A stretch of 64,000 nt of DNA, taken from Peribacillus asahii (GTDB lineage Bacteria > Bacillota > Bacilli > Bacillales > DSM-1321). Shown here piece by piece: positions 1 through 9,440 of this stretch. The position numbers and the translations under genes were made by a program. Each line of letters begins with the position of its first letter. Position 1 is the stretch's first letter. The notes under the pieces are model-generated. The model saw nothing but the letters and a program-made list of their open reading frames with translations, searched no databases and was not told where the DNA came from. The stretch covers positions 1,598,001 to 1,662,000 of the forward strand of contig NZ_CP026095.1 of the NCBI RefSeq assembly GCF_004006295.1, read 5' to 3'.

Positions 1-56
1 TAATGCAAGAAGGACAAGTTGAACAGGTGTATATCACCTCCTCAATCCTTCAATAA
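1..56 (+). CDS. fliL: FliL, C-terminal end only (partial)
   Basis: Reading in frame from base 3 gives a short tail ending at the TAA of 54-56. It resembles the C-terminus of FliL, with a VYITS-type motif before the stop. FliL is a single-pass membrane protein near the stator and basal body. It directly precedes fliM in the B. subtilis fla/che operon, which supports the call. Only about 17 codons are visible, so identity rests mainly on context. Confidence 0.7.
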   Translation, partial: MQEGQVEQVYITSSILQ

Positions 57-106
57 GAAATCTTTTGGGCAAACGCTCAAGTGAGCAGTTTTGGAGGTGA
101 TGGCGA

Positions 107-1105
107 TTGTCTGGTGAAATATTATCACAAAGTGAAATTGATGCTTTGCTTTCAGCGCTTTCTACAGGAGAAATGGATGCTGAGGAGCTGAAAAAAGAAG
201 AAGTTGAGAAAAGAGTGAAAGCGTACGACTTTAAACGAGCGCTTCGCTTCTCAAAAGACCAAATTCGAAGTTTAACGCGAATTCATGAAAATTTCGCGCG
301 ATTACTGACGACGTACTTTTCAGCACAGCTTCGAACGTATATTCATATAGCAGTGGCGTCTGTTGACCAACTCCCTTATGAAGAATTTGTTCGTTCGATT
401 CCGAAAATGACGATTTTAAATGTCTATGAAGTGCCGCCGTTAGACGGGCATATTATTCTGGAAGTCAACCCGAATATTGCTTATGCGATGATGGATCGCG
501 TGCTTGGCGGGCGAGGCGAAAGCGTGAATAAGGTCGACAATTTAACGGAAATTGAAACGAAAATTATGACGAGTTTATTTGAAAAGGCATTTGAGAATTT
601 GCAGGAAGCATGGTCTACAATCGTTGATATTGATCCGATCATGACAGACTTTGAAGTGAATCCTCAGTTTTTACAACTTGTCTCACCTAATGATACAGTG
701 ATTGTTATTTCGTTAAATATTCAAGTAGGGGATACAACGGGCATGATTAATATGTGTATTCCGCATGTTGTATTAGAGCCGATTATACCGAATTTATCGG
801 CGCATTATTGGATGCAGACTTCACAAAAAGAACGAAGTCCAGAAGAAATGGCGATGCTTGAAAAAAGAATTACGCATTCGGAGATGATTGTTGCTGCGGA
901 ATTAGGAGAAACGAGCATTACCATTCATGATTTTCTACAACTAGATGTTGGCGATGTGATTGAGTTAAATCAACTAATTGAGGCACCTTTAACTGTGAAG
1001 ATCGGGGATGTTCCGAAATTCTACGGACAACCAGGTAAGGTAGGCAAAAAGCTAGCCATTCAGATTCTTGATATTTTGAAGGGGGGAGACGAAGATGGTA
1101 AGTGA
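107..1105 (+). CDS. fliM: Flagellar motor switch protein FliM
   Basis: 332 aa, the usual FliM length. The N-terminus carries the EILSQSEIDALL segment that binds phosphorylated CheY. It is followed by a CheC-like middle domain and a C-terminal SpoA (FliN-like) domain. FliM is a C-ring component that couples CheY-P binding to rotor direction. The TTG start at 107 is preceded by a strong SD (GGAGGTGA, 92-99). Its end overlaps the start of fliY by 11 bases, indicating tight translational coupling in the fla/che operon. Confidence 0.96.
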   Translation: MSGEILSQSEIDALLSALSTGEMDAEELKKEEVEKRVKAYDFKRALRFSKDQIRSLTRIHENFARLLTTYFSAQLRTYIHIAVASVDQLPYEEFVRSIPKMTILNVYEVPPLDGHIILEVNPNIAYAMMDRVLGGRGESVNKVDNLTEIETKIMTSLFEKAFENLQEAWSTIVDIDPIMTDFEVNPQFLQLVSPNDTVIVISLNIQVGDTTGMINMCIPHVVLEPIIPNLSAHYWMQTSQKERSPEEMAMLEKRITHSEMIVAAELGETSITIHDFLQLDVGDVIELNQLIEAPLTVKIGDVPKFYGQPGKVGKKLAIQILDILKGGDEDGK

Positions 1106-1787
1106 TGAGATGCTTTCTCAAGATGAGATTGACGCTCTGTTAAGAGGTGATACAGAGGATGACGTAAGTGAGGTGAGATCTCCCCTTAACGTAGAAGATT
1201 ATTTATCGCCGATGGAACAGGATACACTGGGTGAAATTGGGAATATTTCTTTTGGAAGTTCAGCAACCGCTCTATCTACTTTATTAAATCAAAAGGTGGA
1301 TATCACAACACCCACTGTTGCATTAATTGAAAAAAGTAAATTAGCGGCTGAGTTTCCACATCCATATGTGACGATTCAAGTGGAGTATACGGAAGGATTT
1401 GCTGGGGTTAATGTTCTAGTCATTAAACAAAGTGATGCTGCAATTATTGCAGATTTAATGCTGGGTGGTAATGGATTAAACCCAAGTGGTGATCTTGGAG
1501 AAATTCAATTAAGTGCTGTACAAGAGGCGATGAACCAAATGATGGGCTCAGCAGCTACTTCGATGTCGACCATTTTTAGTAAGAGAGTCGATATTTCACC
1601 GCCAAGCATTGACTTACTTGATATGGTCAATGGGGAAGGAGAAAAGTCGATTCCGAACACAGATCCACTCGTCAAAATTTCGTTCCGATTACGTGTCGGT
1701 GAGCTAATTGATTCTAATATTATGCAGCTTTTACCGCTACCTTTTGCAAAAGGGCTAGTCGATGAACTGATGGGGGGACAGGTTTAG
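1095..1787 (+). CDS. fliY: FliY, N-terminal CheY-binding and CheC-like part (frame broken)
   Basis: 230 aa. The N-terminus has the [11 protein letters not shown]heY-P-binding motif, then a CheC-like phosphatase region with both E-x-x-N signatures ([13 protein letters not shown] near residue 48, [13 protein letters not shown] near residue 145). FliY is the Gram-positive C-ring protein that dephosphorylates CheY-P and carries a FliN domain. The frame ends at TAG 1785-1787, just after the run of six G at 1772-1777. The FliN part continues in the -1 frame. Recalled B. subtilis FliY is about 378 aa in one frame, so this product is truncated unless the ribosome shifts frame or the base count is wrong. 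Confidence 0.9.
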   Translation: MVSDEMLSQDEIDALLRGDTEDDVSEVRSPLNVEDYLSPMEQDTLGEIGNISFGSSATALSTLLNQKVDITTPTVALIEKSKLAAEFPHPYVTIQVEYTEGFAGVNVLVIKQSDAAIIADLMLGGNGLNPSGDLGEIQLSAVQEAMNQMMGSAATSMSTIFSKRVDISPPSIDLLDMVNGEGEKSIPNTDPLVKISFRLRVGELIDSNIMQLLPLPFAKGLVDELMGGQV

Positions 1788-2320
1788 ACGCTGATCTGCC
1801 AGTACCGGCTCAAGTTGAGCCGCCGCAAGTTCAAGCCGCTCAGGCGGCTGAACAAGCAGCAGCAGTGCAACAGCCAGTATATGAACAACCAATTCAACAG
1901 GTTCAGCAAGCTCAACCAGTTTATCAAATGCAGCAACCAGTACAAATGGCGAATTCCCCGCAGTATTTTGGTGCGGGTATAGCGGTGCCAAGTCAACCAG
2001 TGAATGTTCAACCGGCGAACTTTACAAGCTTTCAGCCCTATCAGCTTCAAGAGGCAGAAGCGAAAAATTTAAATATGTTAATGGATATTCCGCTTCAAGT
2101 AACCGTTGAATTAGGTCGAACTAAACAATCGGTTAAAGACATTTTGGAATTAGTATCTGGTTCAATTATTGAGCTGGATAAATTAGCCGGGGAACCGGTT
2201 GATATTCTTGTGAACAGCCGCCTAATTGCGAAAGGTGAAGTGGTTGTTATTGATGAAAACTTTGGTGTTCGTGTGACAGACATTGTCAGTCAAAACGATC
2301 GACTACAAGAACTAAGATAA
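1772..2320 (+). CDS. fliY: FliY, C-terminal FliN-like part in the -1 frame
   Basis: From the G run the -1 frame stays open: a linker rich in Ala, Gln and Pro (to about base 2050), then a complete SpoA/FliN domain ([17 protein letters not shown] near its start, LQELR at the end). The FliN domain builds the lower C-ring and binds export components. The first in-frame GTG (1865) has no SD and I see no convincing internal start. The part is therefore probably made only by frameshifting at 1772-1778, or the break is an assembly error or real mutation. Restoring one base would give about 408 aa. Domain sequence looks undecayed. Confidence 0.85.
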   Translation, partial: GGTGLDADLPVPAQVEPPQVQAAQAAEQAAAVQQPVYEQPIQQVQQAQPVYQMQQPVQMANSPQYFGAGIAVPSQPVNVQPANFTSFQPYQLQEAEAKNLNMLMDIPLQVTVELGRTKQSVKDILELVSGSIIELDKLAGEPVDILVNSRLIAKGEVVVIDENFGVRVTDIVSQNDRLQELR

Positions 2321-2340
2321 TTTCAGGGGGTATACAGGGT

Positions 2341-2703
2341 ATGGCACATAAAATTTTAATTGTTGATGATGCAGCATTTATGAGAATGATGATTAAGGAT
2401 ATTCTTGTGAAAAATGGATTTGAAATTGTTGGGGAAGCAGCTGATGGAGCACAAGCGGTACAACTGTTTCAAGACACACAGCCAGATTTAGTAACAATGG
2501 ATATTACAATGCCAGAAATGGATGGTATTACAGCGCTTAAAGAAATTAAAAAAGTTAATCCGCAAGCCAAAGTAATCATGTGTTCGGCAATGGGACAGCA
2601 AGCGATGGTTATTGATGCGATTCAAGCGGGGGCAAAAGATTTTATCGTCAAGCCATTTCAGGCAGATCGCGTGTTAGAAGCCATTAATAAAGCATTAAGC
2701 TAA
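2341..2703 (+). CDS. cheY: Chemotaxis response regulator CheY
   Basis: 120 aa single receiver domain. Acidic pocket D9/D10, phospho-acceptor D54 (VTMDITMPEMDG), the switch Ser82 and the conserved Lys104 (VKPF) are all visible. CheA phosphorylates it; in Bacillus CheY-P binds FliM/FliY and promotes counterclockwise rotation. ATG is preceded by GGGGG (2325-2329). It sits between fliY and fliO as in B. subtilis. No output domain, so no DNA-binding role. Confidence 0.96.
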   Translation: MAHKILIVDDAAFMRMMIKDILVKNGFEIVGEAADGAQAVQLFQDTQPDLVTMDITMPEMDGITALKEIKKVNPQAKVIMCSAMGQQAMVIDAIQAGAKDFIVKPFQADRVLEAINKALS

Positions 2704-2726
2704 TAAAGTAAGAGGGTGTCATTCAC

Positions 2727-3386
2727 TTGTTTTCTGTAAAAAAATTATGTCAAGTTTTGTTCGCCCTTGGCATTGTTTGTTTTTTTCAAACAATGCCCGT
2801 TCATGCAGAAAACCTTGATCAATCAGTGAAGGATATGTATGAGCAGCCTGAATCATCCAAAGCAAAAAATGCTGTGAAAGATGATTCAACAACCGAAGAG
2901 AAAGCTGCATCCTCTAGCGGTGTCGGGCTTTCTTTCTCGGACTTTTTCCGGATGATATTTGCGATGCTTTTTGTTGTAGCTTTGCTTTATATTGTTCTTC
3001 GGTTCATTAGTAAAAAGTCAAAGACGTATCAACAAGCCAATTTTATCGAAAATCTAGGTGGAACAAACTTAGGCAATAATCGCTCTATTCAAATTGTGAA
3101 AGTGGGAGAGCGCGTGCTCCTTGTCGGAGTCGGCGAAAATATTCAACTGTTAACAGAAATTGAAGATGAAGAAGAACGTCGACAATTACTAGAAGCCTAT
3201 AATCAAAAATATGAACAAATGATGCAGCCCACTGATTTTGTAATGAAGTTAAAAAAGAAATGGACAAAATCAGCGGTGAGCCGGGAGTCATTTTCAAGTG
3301 AATTAAAAAATCAGTTAGATGAAATGAAACAAAGTCGAAAGCAGCTAATGGATAAGCTTGATCAGAAAGGAAGAGACGATAAATGA
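2727..3386 (+). CDS. fliO: Flagellar export-gate assembly protein FliO (FliZ)
   Basis: 219 aa. A signal peptide (residues 1-27, ending VHA) is followed by an acidic, low-complexity outer segment. One transmembrane helix (about residues 69-90) then leads into a basic cytoplasmic tail rich in Lys and Glu. This is the layout of Bacillus FliO, also called FliZ, which helps assemble FliP/FliQ/FliR. TTG start with AGAGGGTG 8-9 bases upstream. The stop overlaps the fliP start by four bases (ATGA). Confidence 0.88.
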   Translation: MFSVKKLCQVLFALGIVCFFQTMPVHAENLDQSVKDMYEQPESSKAKNAVKDDSTTEEKAASSSGVGLSFSDFFRMIFAMLFVVALLYIVLRFISKKSKTYQQANFIENLGGTNLGNNRSIQIVKVGERVLLVGVGENIQLLTEIEDEEERRQLLEAYNQKYEQMMQPTDFVMKLKKKWTKSAVSRESFSSELKNQLDEMKQSRKQLMDKLDQKGRDDK

Positions 3387-4048
3387 GTGAGTTTATGGAG
3401 TTTTTCAATACTAGTAATCCCGCTAATGTCTCTACTTCTGTCAAGCTCCTTTTAATGCTGACGGTTTTATCTCTTGCTCCGAGTATTTTAATTTTAATGA
3501 CTTGTTTTACAAGAATTATTATTGTGCTGGGATTTGTGCGAACGTCTCTTGCAACACAGCAAATGCCGCCAACTCAAGTGTTGATTGGTCTTGCCATGTT
3601 TATGTCTTTCTTTATTATGGCTCCGACATTTCAAGAGGTGAATAAACAAGCACTTACCCCTCTATTTGAAGAAAAGATTACGTTAGAGGAAGCGTATGAG
3701 AAAGCGTCAATCCCATTTAAAGAATTTATGAGCGAGCATACGAGACAAAAGGACCTTGCACTTTTTCTTGATTACGCACAAATGGACCCGCCAAAATCTA
3801 TTCAAGATATTCCATTGACAGCACTAGTACCCGCTTTTGCGATTAGTGAAATGAAGACGGCTTTTCAAATTGGATTTATGATTTTTATACCATTTCTTGT
3901 AATCGATATGATTATTGCCAGTGTTTTAATGTCGATGGGGATGATGATGTTACCGCCGGTCATGATTTCATTACCATTTAAGATTCTTCTCTTTGTGCTA
4001 GTAGATGGATGGTACTTAGTAGTCAAATCTTTATTACAAAGTTTTTAA
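3383..4048 (+). CDS. fliP: Flagellar type III export gate protein FliP
   Basis: 221 aa, typical length for the Bacillus protein. It has hydrophobic helices near residues 17-65 and 155-220 with a soluble stretch between, and the conserved FTRIIIVLGFVR and PPTQVLIGLA segments. FliP forms the FliP5-FliQ4-FliR1 pore through which rod, hook and filament subunits are exported. It starts inside the stop of fliO (ATGA overlap), and fliQ follows after 14 bases. Confidence 0.96.
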   Translation: MSEFMEFFNTSNPANVSTSVKLLLMLTVLSLAPSILILMTCFTRIIIVLGFVRTSLATQQMPPTQVLIGLAMFMSFFIMAPTFQEVNKQALTPLFEEKITLEEAYEKASIPFKEFMSEHTRQKDLALFLDYAQMDPPKSIQDIPLTALVPAFAISEMKTAFQIGFMIFIPFLVIDMIIASVLMSMGMMMLPPVMISLPFKILLFVLVDGWYLVVKSLLQSF

Positions 4049-4062
4049 GCAGGTGAAGAACG

Positions 4063-4332
4063 TTGAGTGCAGATTTTGTTATTGATGTAGCGGAACGAGG
4101 AATTTATACGATCTTGATTGTATCGGGGCCATTGTTATTAATTGCGCTAGGCGTTGGTTTAGCGATCAGTATTTTTCAGGCGACGACGCAAATTCAAGAA
4201 CAAACACTTGCCTTTGTTCCAAAGATTGTTGCCGTTCTTGTCGGCATTGTTTTTTTAGCACCGTGGATGATTAGCCATTTAATTTCATATACTGCGGAAA
4301 TACTTGGAAACTTGAATCGTTTTGTAGGTTAG
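4063..4332 (+). CDS. fliQ: Flagellar export gate protein FliQ
   Basis: 89 aa with two transmembrane helices (about residues 14-38 and 48-75) flanking the conserved ISIFQATTQIQEQTL loop characteristic of FliQ. It is a subunit of the FliPQR export gate. The TTG start at 4063 follows AGGTGAAG at a normal distance. fliR begins three bases after the stop. Confidence 0.96.
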   Translation: MSADFVIDVAERGIYTILIVSGPLLLIALGVGLAISIFQATTQIQEQTLAFVPKIVAVLVGIVFLAPWMISHLISYTAEILGNLNRFVG

Positions 4333-4335
4333 GGC

Positions 4336-5112
4336 ATGGCAGAAATTCTACCCTATTTTCCAGCCTTTTTATTAATTTTTGTTCGTGTAACTACCTTTTT
4401 TGTTGTCCTGCCAATCTTCTCGCATCGATCGCTTCCGATGATGCATCGAATCGGATTTGGTTTTTTCCTTGCTTGGATTATGTATTACACGATTGAAGCT
4501 CCTGTATTGGAGATAGATTTGACTTATTACTTTTTGATTTTGAAAGAAGTGCTCGTCGGGTTGTTTATTGGCTTTGTCGCGTATATGATGATGTCAGCGA
4601 TTCAAATTGCTGGGGGATTTATTGACTTTCAAATGGGGTTTGCGATGGCAAATGTTATTGACCCGCAAACAGGAGCACAAAGTCCACTAATGGGACAATA
4701 TTTATATACCATTGCTTTATTGTTTTTATTAAGTACGAATGGTCATCATTTGTTGCTTGACGGTATTTTTTACAGCTATCAATTTATTCCGATTGATCAA
4801 GTATATGTACCATTTGGAAATGAATCCATTATTGAATATTTAGCAAAGGCGTTTAGCCAATCCTTTGTTATTGCTTTGCAAATGTCGATTCCTGTTGTAG
4901 GAAGTGTTTTTTTAGTGGATGTGGCACTTGGAATTTTGGCACGTACAGTTCCACAGCTTAATGTATTTGTTGTCGGGATTCCAGTCAAAATTGTGGCGGG
5001 TTTTGTCGTACTTTTTGTTGTCATTGGAGCGATGATGCATGTTGTCACTAATTTATTTGAACTGATACTTGTTGCCATGCGAAATTTGATGGAACTGATC
5101 GGAGGCAGATAA
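4336..5112 (+). CDS. fliR: Flagellar export gate protein FliR
   Basis: 258 aa, highly hydrophobic throughout, with the FliR signature GFVAYMMMSAIQIAGGFIDFQMGFA. It is the single-copy subunit of the FliPQR gate and contacts FlhB. The SD is weak (TTAGGGC), so translation probably depends on coupling to fliQ three bases upstream. flhB starts one base after its stop. Confidence 0.95.
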   Translation: MAEILPYFPAFLLIFVRVTTFFVVLPIFSHRSLPMMHRIGFGFFLAWIMYYTIEAPVLEIDLTYYFLILKEVLVGLFIGFVAYMMMSAIQIAGGFIDFQMGFAMANVIDPQTGAQSPLMGQYLYTIALLFLLSTNGHHLLLDGIFYSYQFIPIDQVYVPFGNESIIEYLAKAFSQSFVIALQMSIPVVGSVFLVDVALGILARTVPQLNVFVVGIPVKIVAGFVVLFVVIGAMMHVVTNLFELILVAMRNLMELIGGR

Positions 5113-5113
5113 G

Positions 5114-6196
5114 GTGAACGAACTTCGGTTAGACTTGCAATTTTTCGCAGGAGAAAAAACAGAAAAAGCAACACCGAAAAAAAGGCAGGATTCTAGAAAA
5201 AAAGGGCAAGTTGCTAAAAGTCAAGATATAAATACCGCCATAAATTTACTCGCGGTGTTTGGAGTGCTTGTTATTACGGGGCCATTCATGTATGAACAGA
5301 TTTTCGGCCTTATGCGAGAGTTTCTGCAAAATATGATGTTAGAAAGCGTGACAGAAGAAAATATTCAGGTGATGGTGTACGAAATATTGAAGATGATGGT
5401 CTTGACCCTTGCGCCTGTTTTTGTTACCGCTATGATTGCCGGGATGCTCGCGAATATCATGCAAGTTGGGTTTATGTTCTCAACAGAAACGATTCAATTT
5501 AAACTAGAAAAATTAGATCCGATTAAAGGATTTAAACGAATCGTCTCTATGCGAGCCATGGTGGAGTTATTAAAATCTATCTTAAAAATTTCGATTATCG
5601 GCTTTATCGCTTTTTTTGTGTTATGGAACCGTATGGATGAAGTGATGGTGCTTTCGCATATTCCCGTTAGTGATGCGCTTGTTTTGTTAGCGGATATTAC
5701 GATTAAAATGGGATTATACGCCGCGGTTGCCTTGTTTTGTATTGCAATTCTTGATTATTTATATCAGAAATATGACTTTGAAAAAAACATTAGAATGTCC
5801 AAGCAGGATATTAAAGATGAACATAAAAATTCTGAAGGGGACCCGCTCATCAAGTCTAAAATTAAGCAAAAGCAACGGCAAATGGCGATGCAGCGTATGA
5901 TGCAAGAAGTACCAAATGCTGATGTGGTTATTACGAACCCCACGCATTTTGCGATTGCTTTAAAATATGATGAACAAAAATCAGATGCTCCTCTTGTTGT
6001 AGCAAAGGGTGTCGATTTTGTCGCTCAGAAGATTAAATATATTGCAAAAGAAAATGATGTCATAATGGTTGAAAATCGCCCGTTAGCGCGAGCCTTATAT
6101 GATCAAACAGAAGTCGGACAAGCGATACCGGAAGAGTTTTTTAAAGCAATAGCAGAAATACTTGCCTTCGTTTATAAAACGAAGGGGAAAATATAA
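5114..6196 (+). CDS. flhB: Export apparatus switch protein FlhB
   Basis: 360 aa: basic N-terminus (EKTEKATPKKRQDSRKKGQV), four membrane helices, and a cytoplasmic domain with the self-cleaving NPTH motif. Cleavage between N275 and P276 switches export from rod/hook to filament substrates. GTG start; its SD lies in the end of fliR (GGAGGC). All catalytic residues of the autocleavage loop are present. Confidence 0.96.
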   Translation: MNELRLDLQFFAGEKTEKATPKKRQDSRKKGQVAKSQDINTAINLLAVFGVLVITGPFMYEQIFGLMREFLQNMMLESVTEENIQVMVYEILKMMVLTLAPVFVTAMIAGMLANIMQVGFMFSTETIQFKLEKLDPIKGFKRIVSMRAMVELLKSILKISIIGFIAFFVLWNRMDEVMVLSHIPVSDALVLLADITIKMGLYAAVALFCIAILDYLYQKYDFEKNIRMSKQDIKDEHKNSEGDPLIKSKIKQKQRQMAMQRMMQEVPNADVVITNPTHFAIALKYDEQKSDAPLVVAKGVDFVAQKIKYIAKENDVIMVENRPLARALYDQTEVGQAIPEEFFKAIAEILAFVYKTKGKI

Positions 6197-6228
6197 TGCC
6201 TCAAAGTAGCTAGTTAGGAGAGAAGAAA

Positions 6229-8265
6229 ATGAAAGCGCGAGATTTAGTTGTTCTTATATCGGTTATCATGATTGTAGTCATGTTAATTATTCCTTTACCA
6301 ACATGGTTGTTAAGTATTTTATTATTAATAAATATTTCTCTTGCGTTGTCGGTTCTTCTTATTACGATGAATATTAAAGAACCGCTAGAGTTTTCCGTTT
6401 TTCCGACTCTACTTTTATTGTTGACGTTGTTTCGATTAGGACTGAATGTTTCTACAACTCGTGCAATTTTAACGCATGGTGATGCAGGTGGGGTTGTAGA
6501 AACATTTGGATCGTTCGTTGTGGGTGGAAATGTGCTTGTCGGTTTAGTCGTCTTTATTATTTTAGTCATCATTAACTTTATCGTTATTACAAAAGGTTCG
6601 GAGCGTGTTTCAGAAGTAGCTGCTCGCTTTACATTGGATGCAATGCCTGGTAAGCAAATGTCAATTGATGCAGATTTAAATGCTGGAATGATTTCAGAAG
6701 CAGAAGCACGTGTAAGACGTGAAAAAATTAGTAGTGAAGCAGACTTTTATGGTTCCATGGACGGTGCGAGTAAATTCGTTAAAGGAGATGCCATTGCTGG
6801 AATTATTATCGTCATTATCAACTTAATCTTTGGGATTATGATTGGGATGTTGCAGTTAGGGTATTCGTTTGGCGATGCAGCGGCACATTTTTCAATGTTA
6901 ACGATCGGGGACGGAATTGTTAGCCAAGTTCCGGCTTTATTAATTTCAACAGCAACGGGGATTGTTGTGACACGGGCTGCGTCTAATGGTAATTTAAGTA
7001 CCGATATCACATCACAGTTGTTTCAATATCCGAAAATGTTGTATGTCACAGCTGGTACTATGTTTTGTTTAGGTTTATTTACACCTATTTCGAATCTGTT
7101 TACGATTCCAATTGCTGCTGCGCTAGCAATTGGAGCTTATATGATGGCAAAGGCGCCGAAACAAGATAAAGAGGATTTACAAGAGCTTGAAGAAGAAATA
7201 GAAACCGATGAAATGAAAAGTCCAGAGAGCGTTGTCAATTTATTAAGCGTCGATCCAATCGAATTTGAATTTGGATATGGATTAATCCCGCTCGCCGATA
7301 CAAATCAAGGTGGGGATTTATTAGATCGAGTCGTGATGATTCGTCGGCAGCTTGCCATTGAAATGGGACTTGTCATTCCTGTTGTGCGGATTCGCGATAA
7401 TATTCAATTAAACCCAAATGAATATCGCTTGAAAATTAAAGGAAATGAGATGGCAAGGGGCGAGCTTCTGTTAAATCATTACTTAGCGATGAGCCCGGGG
7501 ATTGAAGATGATTCGATTGAAGGGATTGATACAGTGGAACCTTCCTTTGGGTTGCCGGCTAAATGGATCGCGGAAGACATGAAAGAACATGCGGAAATGA
7601 TGGGGTATACCGTTGTTGATCCACCGAGCGTTGTATCCACTCATTTAACAGAAATTATTAAAGCTAATGCTCATGAGTTACTTGGCCGTCAAGAGACGAA
7701 ACAGTTAATTGAGCATTTGCGTGAAACGGCACCAATCCTCGTCGAAGAAGTGACACCAAGTCCGCTGGCGATTGGTGAGGTTCAGAAAGTGTTAGCTAAA
7801 TTATTAAAAGAAAAAGTATCTATTCGAAATTTACCTATTATCTTTGAAACACTTGCGGATTATGGGAAAATGTCGTCTGATACGGACCTGCTCACCGAAT
7901 ATGTACGTCAAAACTTAGCAAGACAGATTACGAATACGTTAGTTGGGGGAGAACAGCGCCTTCAGGTTATTACTGTATCTGGAAAGGTAGAGAAAATCAT
8001 TGCCGATGCTGTTCAACAAACGGAGCATGGAAACTATTTATCGTTAGACCCAAATAACTCTCAACTTATTTTAGAAACGCTTGCAGCTAAACTAGAAGAG
8101 TTAGCTTTAATGGAGCAGCAACCTATTGTACTTTGTTCACCAGCTGTTCGGATGTATGTGCGCCAATTAACAGAGCGTTATTTCCCGAATGTGCCGATTA
8201 TTTCCTATAATGAGTTGGAAGCTAGCGTTGAAGTACAAAGTGTAGGGGTGGTGGATGTAGCGTGA
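6229..8265 (+). CDS. flhA: Flagellar export gate protein FlhA
   Basis: 678 aa. N-terminal membrane region (about residues 1-310, some eight helices) with the FHIPEP-family stretch PGKQMSIDADLNAG in the loop near residue 145. A linker follows, then the large cytoplasmic domain that docks substrate-chaperone complexes. FlhA forms the nonameric ring of the export gate and couples proton flow to export. ATG start with TTAGGAGAG upstream. flhF overlaps its end by four bases. Confidence 0.97.
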   Translation: MKARDLVVLISVIMIVVMLIIPLPTWLLSILLLINISLALSVLLITMNIKEPLEFSVFPTLLLLLTLFRLGLNVSTTRAILTHGDAGGVVETFGSFVVGGNVLVGLVVFIILVIINFIVITKGSERVSEVAARFTLDAMPGKQMSIDADLNAGMISEAEARVRREKISSEADFYGSMDGASKFVKGDAIAGIIIVIINLIFGIMIGMLQLGYSFGDAAAHFSMLTIGDGIVSQVPALLISTATGIVVTRAASNGNLSTDITSQLFQYPKMLYVTAGTMFCLGLFTPISNLFTIPIAAALAIGAYMMAKAPKQDKEDLQELEEEIETDEMKSPESVVNLLSVDPIEFEFGYGLIPLADTNQGGDLLDRVVMIRRQLAIEMGLVIPVVRIRDNIQLNPNEYRLKIKGNEMARGELLLNHYLAMSPGIEDDSIEGIDTVEPSFGLPAKWIAEDMKEHAEMMGYTVVDPPSVVSTHLTEIIKANAHELLGRQETKQLIEHLRETAPILVEEVTPSPLAIGEVQKVLAKLLKEKVSIRNLPIIFETLADYGKMSSDTDLLTEYVRQNLARQITNTLVGGEQRLQVITVSGKVEKIIADAVQQTEHGNYLSLDPNNSQLILETLAAKLEELALMEQQPIVLCSPAVRMYVRQLTERYFPNVPIISYNELEASVEVQSVGVVDVA

Positions 8266-9440
8266 AGGTAAAGAAGTATACAGCGGAATCGGTAACGGAA
8301 GCGATGAAATTTGTTCGTGAAGAATTAGGTACAGATGCGGTTATTTTAAGCTCGAAACCGATATATATTGGCGGATTTTTAGGTTTGTTTAAAAAACGGC
8401 GTATTGAAGTTGTAGCGGCTATCGATTCAACAGCAGAATCCAATCAGATGGTTGTCAAGCAAAAACCAAAGAAAGTAAAGCCGTCATCTGTACTTGAGCA
8501 ATTGCCGAAGCCAGTTTCAAGTGAACCTATAAAGAAAGACCTAGAAACACCGACCTCTGATTTGTTAAAAGAAATTGCTGATTTAAAAGGAATGATTGAG
8601 GGATTACGTTCTACAGGAATGGCGGATACTCATTATCCAGAGTTGTTAGAGTCGGCTCATGCTGTTTTAGTGAAGCAAGAAATTGCTGCATCGATTCGTA
8701 CACAAGTAATGGATGTTTTAGTTGCGAAGTGGCGTGCGGTGAAACATGAGGTCACACAAGAAGAAGTGCGGGATTGGCTAAAATCCGCTTTGGCTGAGCA
8801 AATTGAATGGATTTCCAAAGAAGAGCTAGCTTTTCAAAAGAAATATATTAATGTTGTCGGTCCAACCGGAGTAGGTAAGACGACAACGCTTGCTAAAGTT
8901 GCCGCTCAAACGGTATTAAAAGAGCGTAAGAAGGTGGCCTTTATTACGACGGACACCTACCGAATTGCGGCGATTGATCAATTGAAAACTTATGCAAAAA
9001 TTTTAAATGTGCCGATAGAGGTGGCTTATAATTTAGACGATTTTAAACGAGCAGCCGAGCGTTTTGCACACTATGATTTAGTATTTATTGATACGGCAGG
9101 AAGGAATTTTCGAAATGCTCAATATGTAAAGGATTTAGGGGACATTATTGATTTTACAGAGGAGATGGAAACGTATCTTGTGCTCAGCTTAACGTCTAAG
9201 CAAAGAGATATGGAAGATATTTATCGTCAATTTTCTACAATCCCATTGAAACATATTATTTTTACGAAAGCGGATGAAACAGCGACATATGGAGCAATGA
9301 TTAATATGATGCAACAATGTCAATTAGCGCCTGCGTATATTACAAATGGGCAAAATGTACCGGATGATTTGATGAAGGCCACCCCTGTTAATATATTGAA
9401 CTTACTATTTGGAGTTAAAGATGATGAAAGATCAAGCTGA
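8262..9440 (+). CDS. flhF: Flagellar placement SRP-type GTPase FlhF
   Basis: 392 aa. An N-terminal variable B domain is followed by an N domain and the SRP-family GTPase G domain, with P-loop GPTGVGKTTT from G200, DTYRIAAIDQL and DTAGR. FlhF, with FlhG, sets number and position of flagella, and it is the third SRP-GTPase besides Ffh and FtsY. GTG start overlapping the flhA stop (GTGA). Its end overlaps flhG, whose ATG is at 9421. Confidence 0.95.
   Translation: MKVKKYTAESVTEAMKFVREELGTDAVILSSKPIYIGGFLGLFKKRRIEVVAAIDSTAESNQMVVKQKPKKVKPSSVLEQLPKPVSSEPIKKDLETPTSDLLKEIADLKGMIEGLRSTGMADTHYPELLESAHAVLVKQEIAASIRTQVMDVLVAKWRAVKHEVTQEEVRDWLKSALAEQIEWISKEELAFQKKYINVVGPTGVGKTTTLAKVAAQTVLKERKKVAFITTDTYRIAAIDQLKTYAKILNVPIEVAYNLDDFKRAAERFAHYDLVFIDTAGRNFRNAQYVKDLGDIIDFTEEMETYLVLSLTSKQRDMEDIYRQFSTIPLKHIIFTKADETATYGAMINMMQQCQLAPAYITNGQNVPDDLMKATPVNILNLLFGVKDDERSS

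Noticed and set aside
6210..6572. Minus-strand reading frame opposite flhA
   Set aside because: Low-complexity Thr/Asn-rich translation with no SD; it is a shadow of the flhA coding strand. The same applies to the other antisense frames across the window except 55462-55755.
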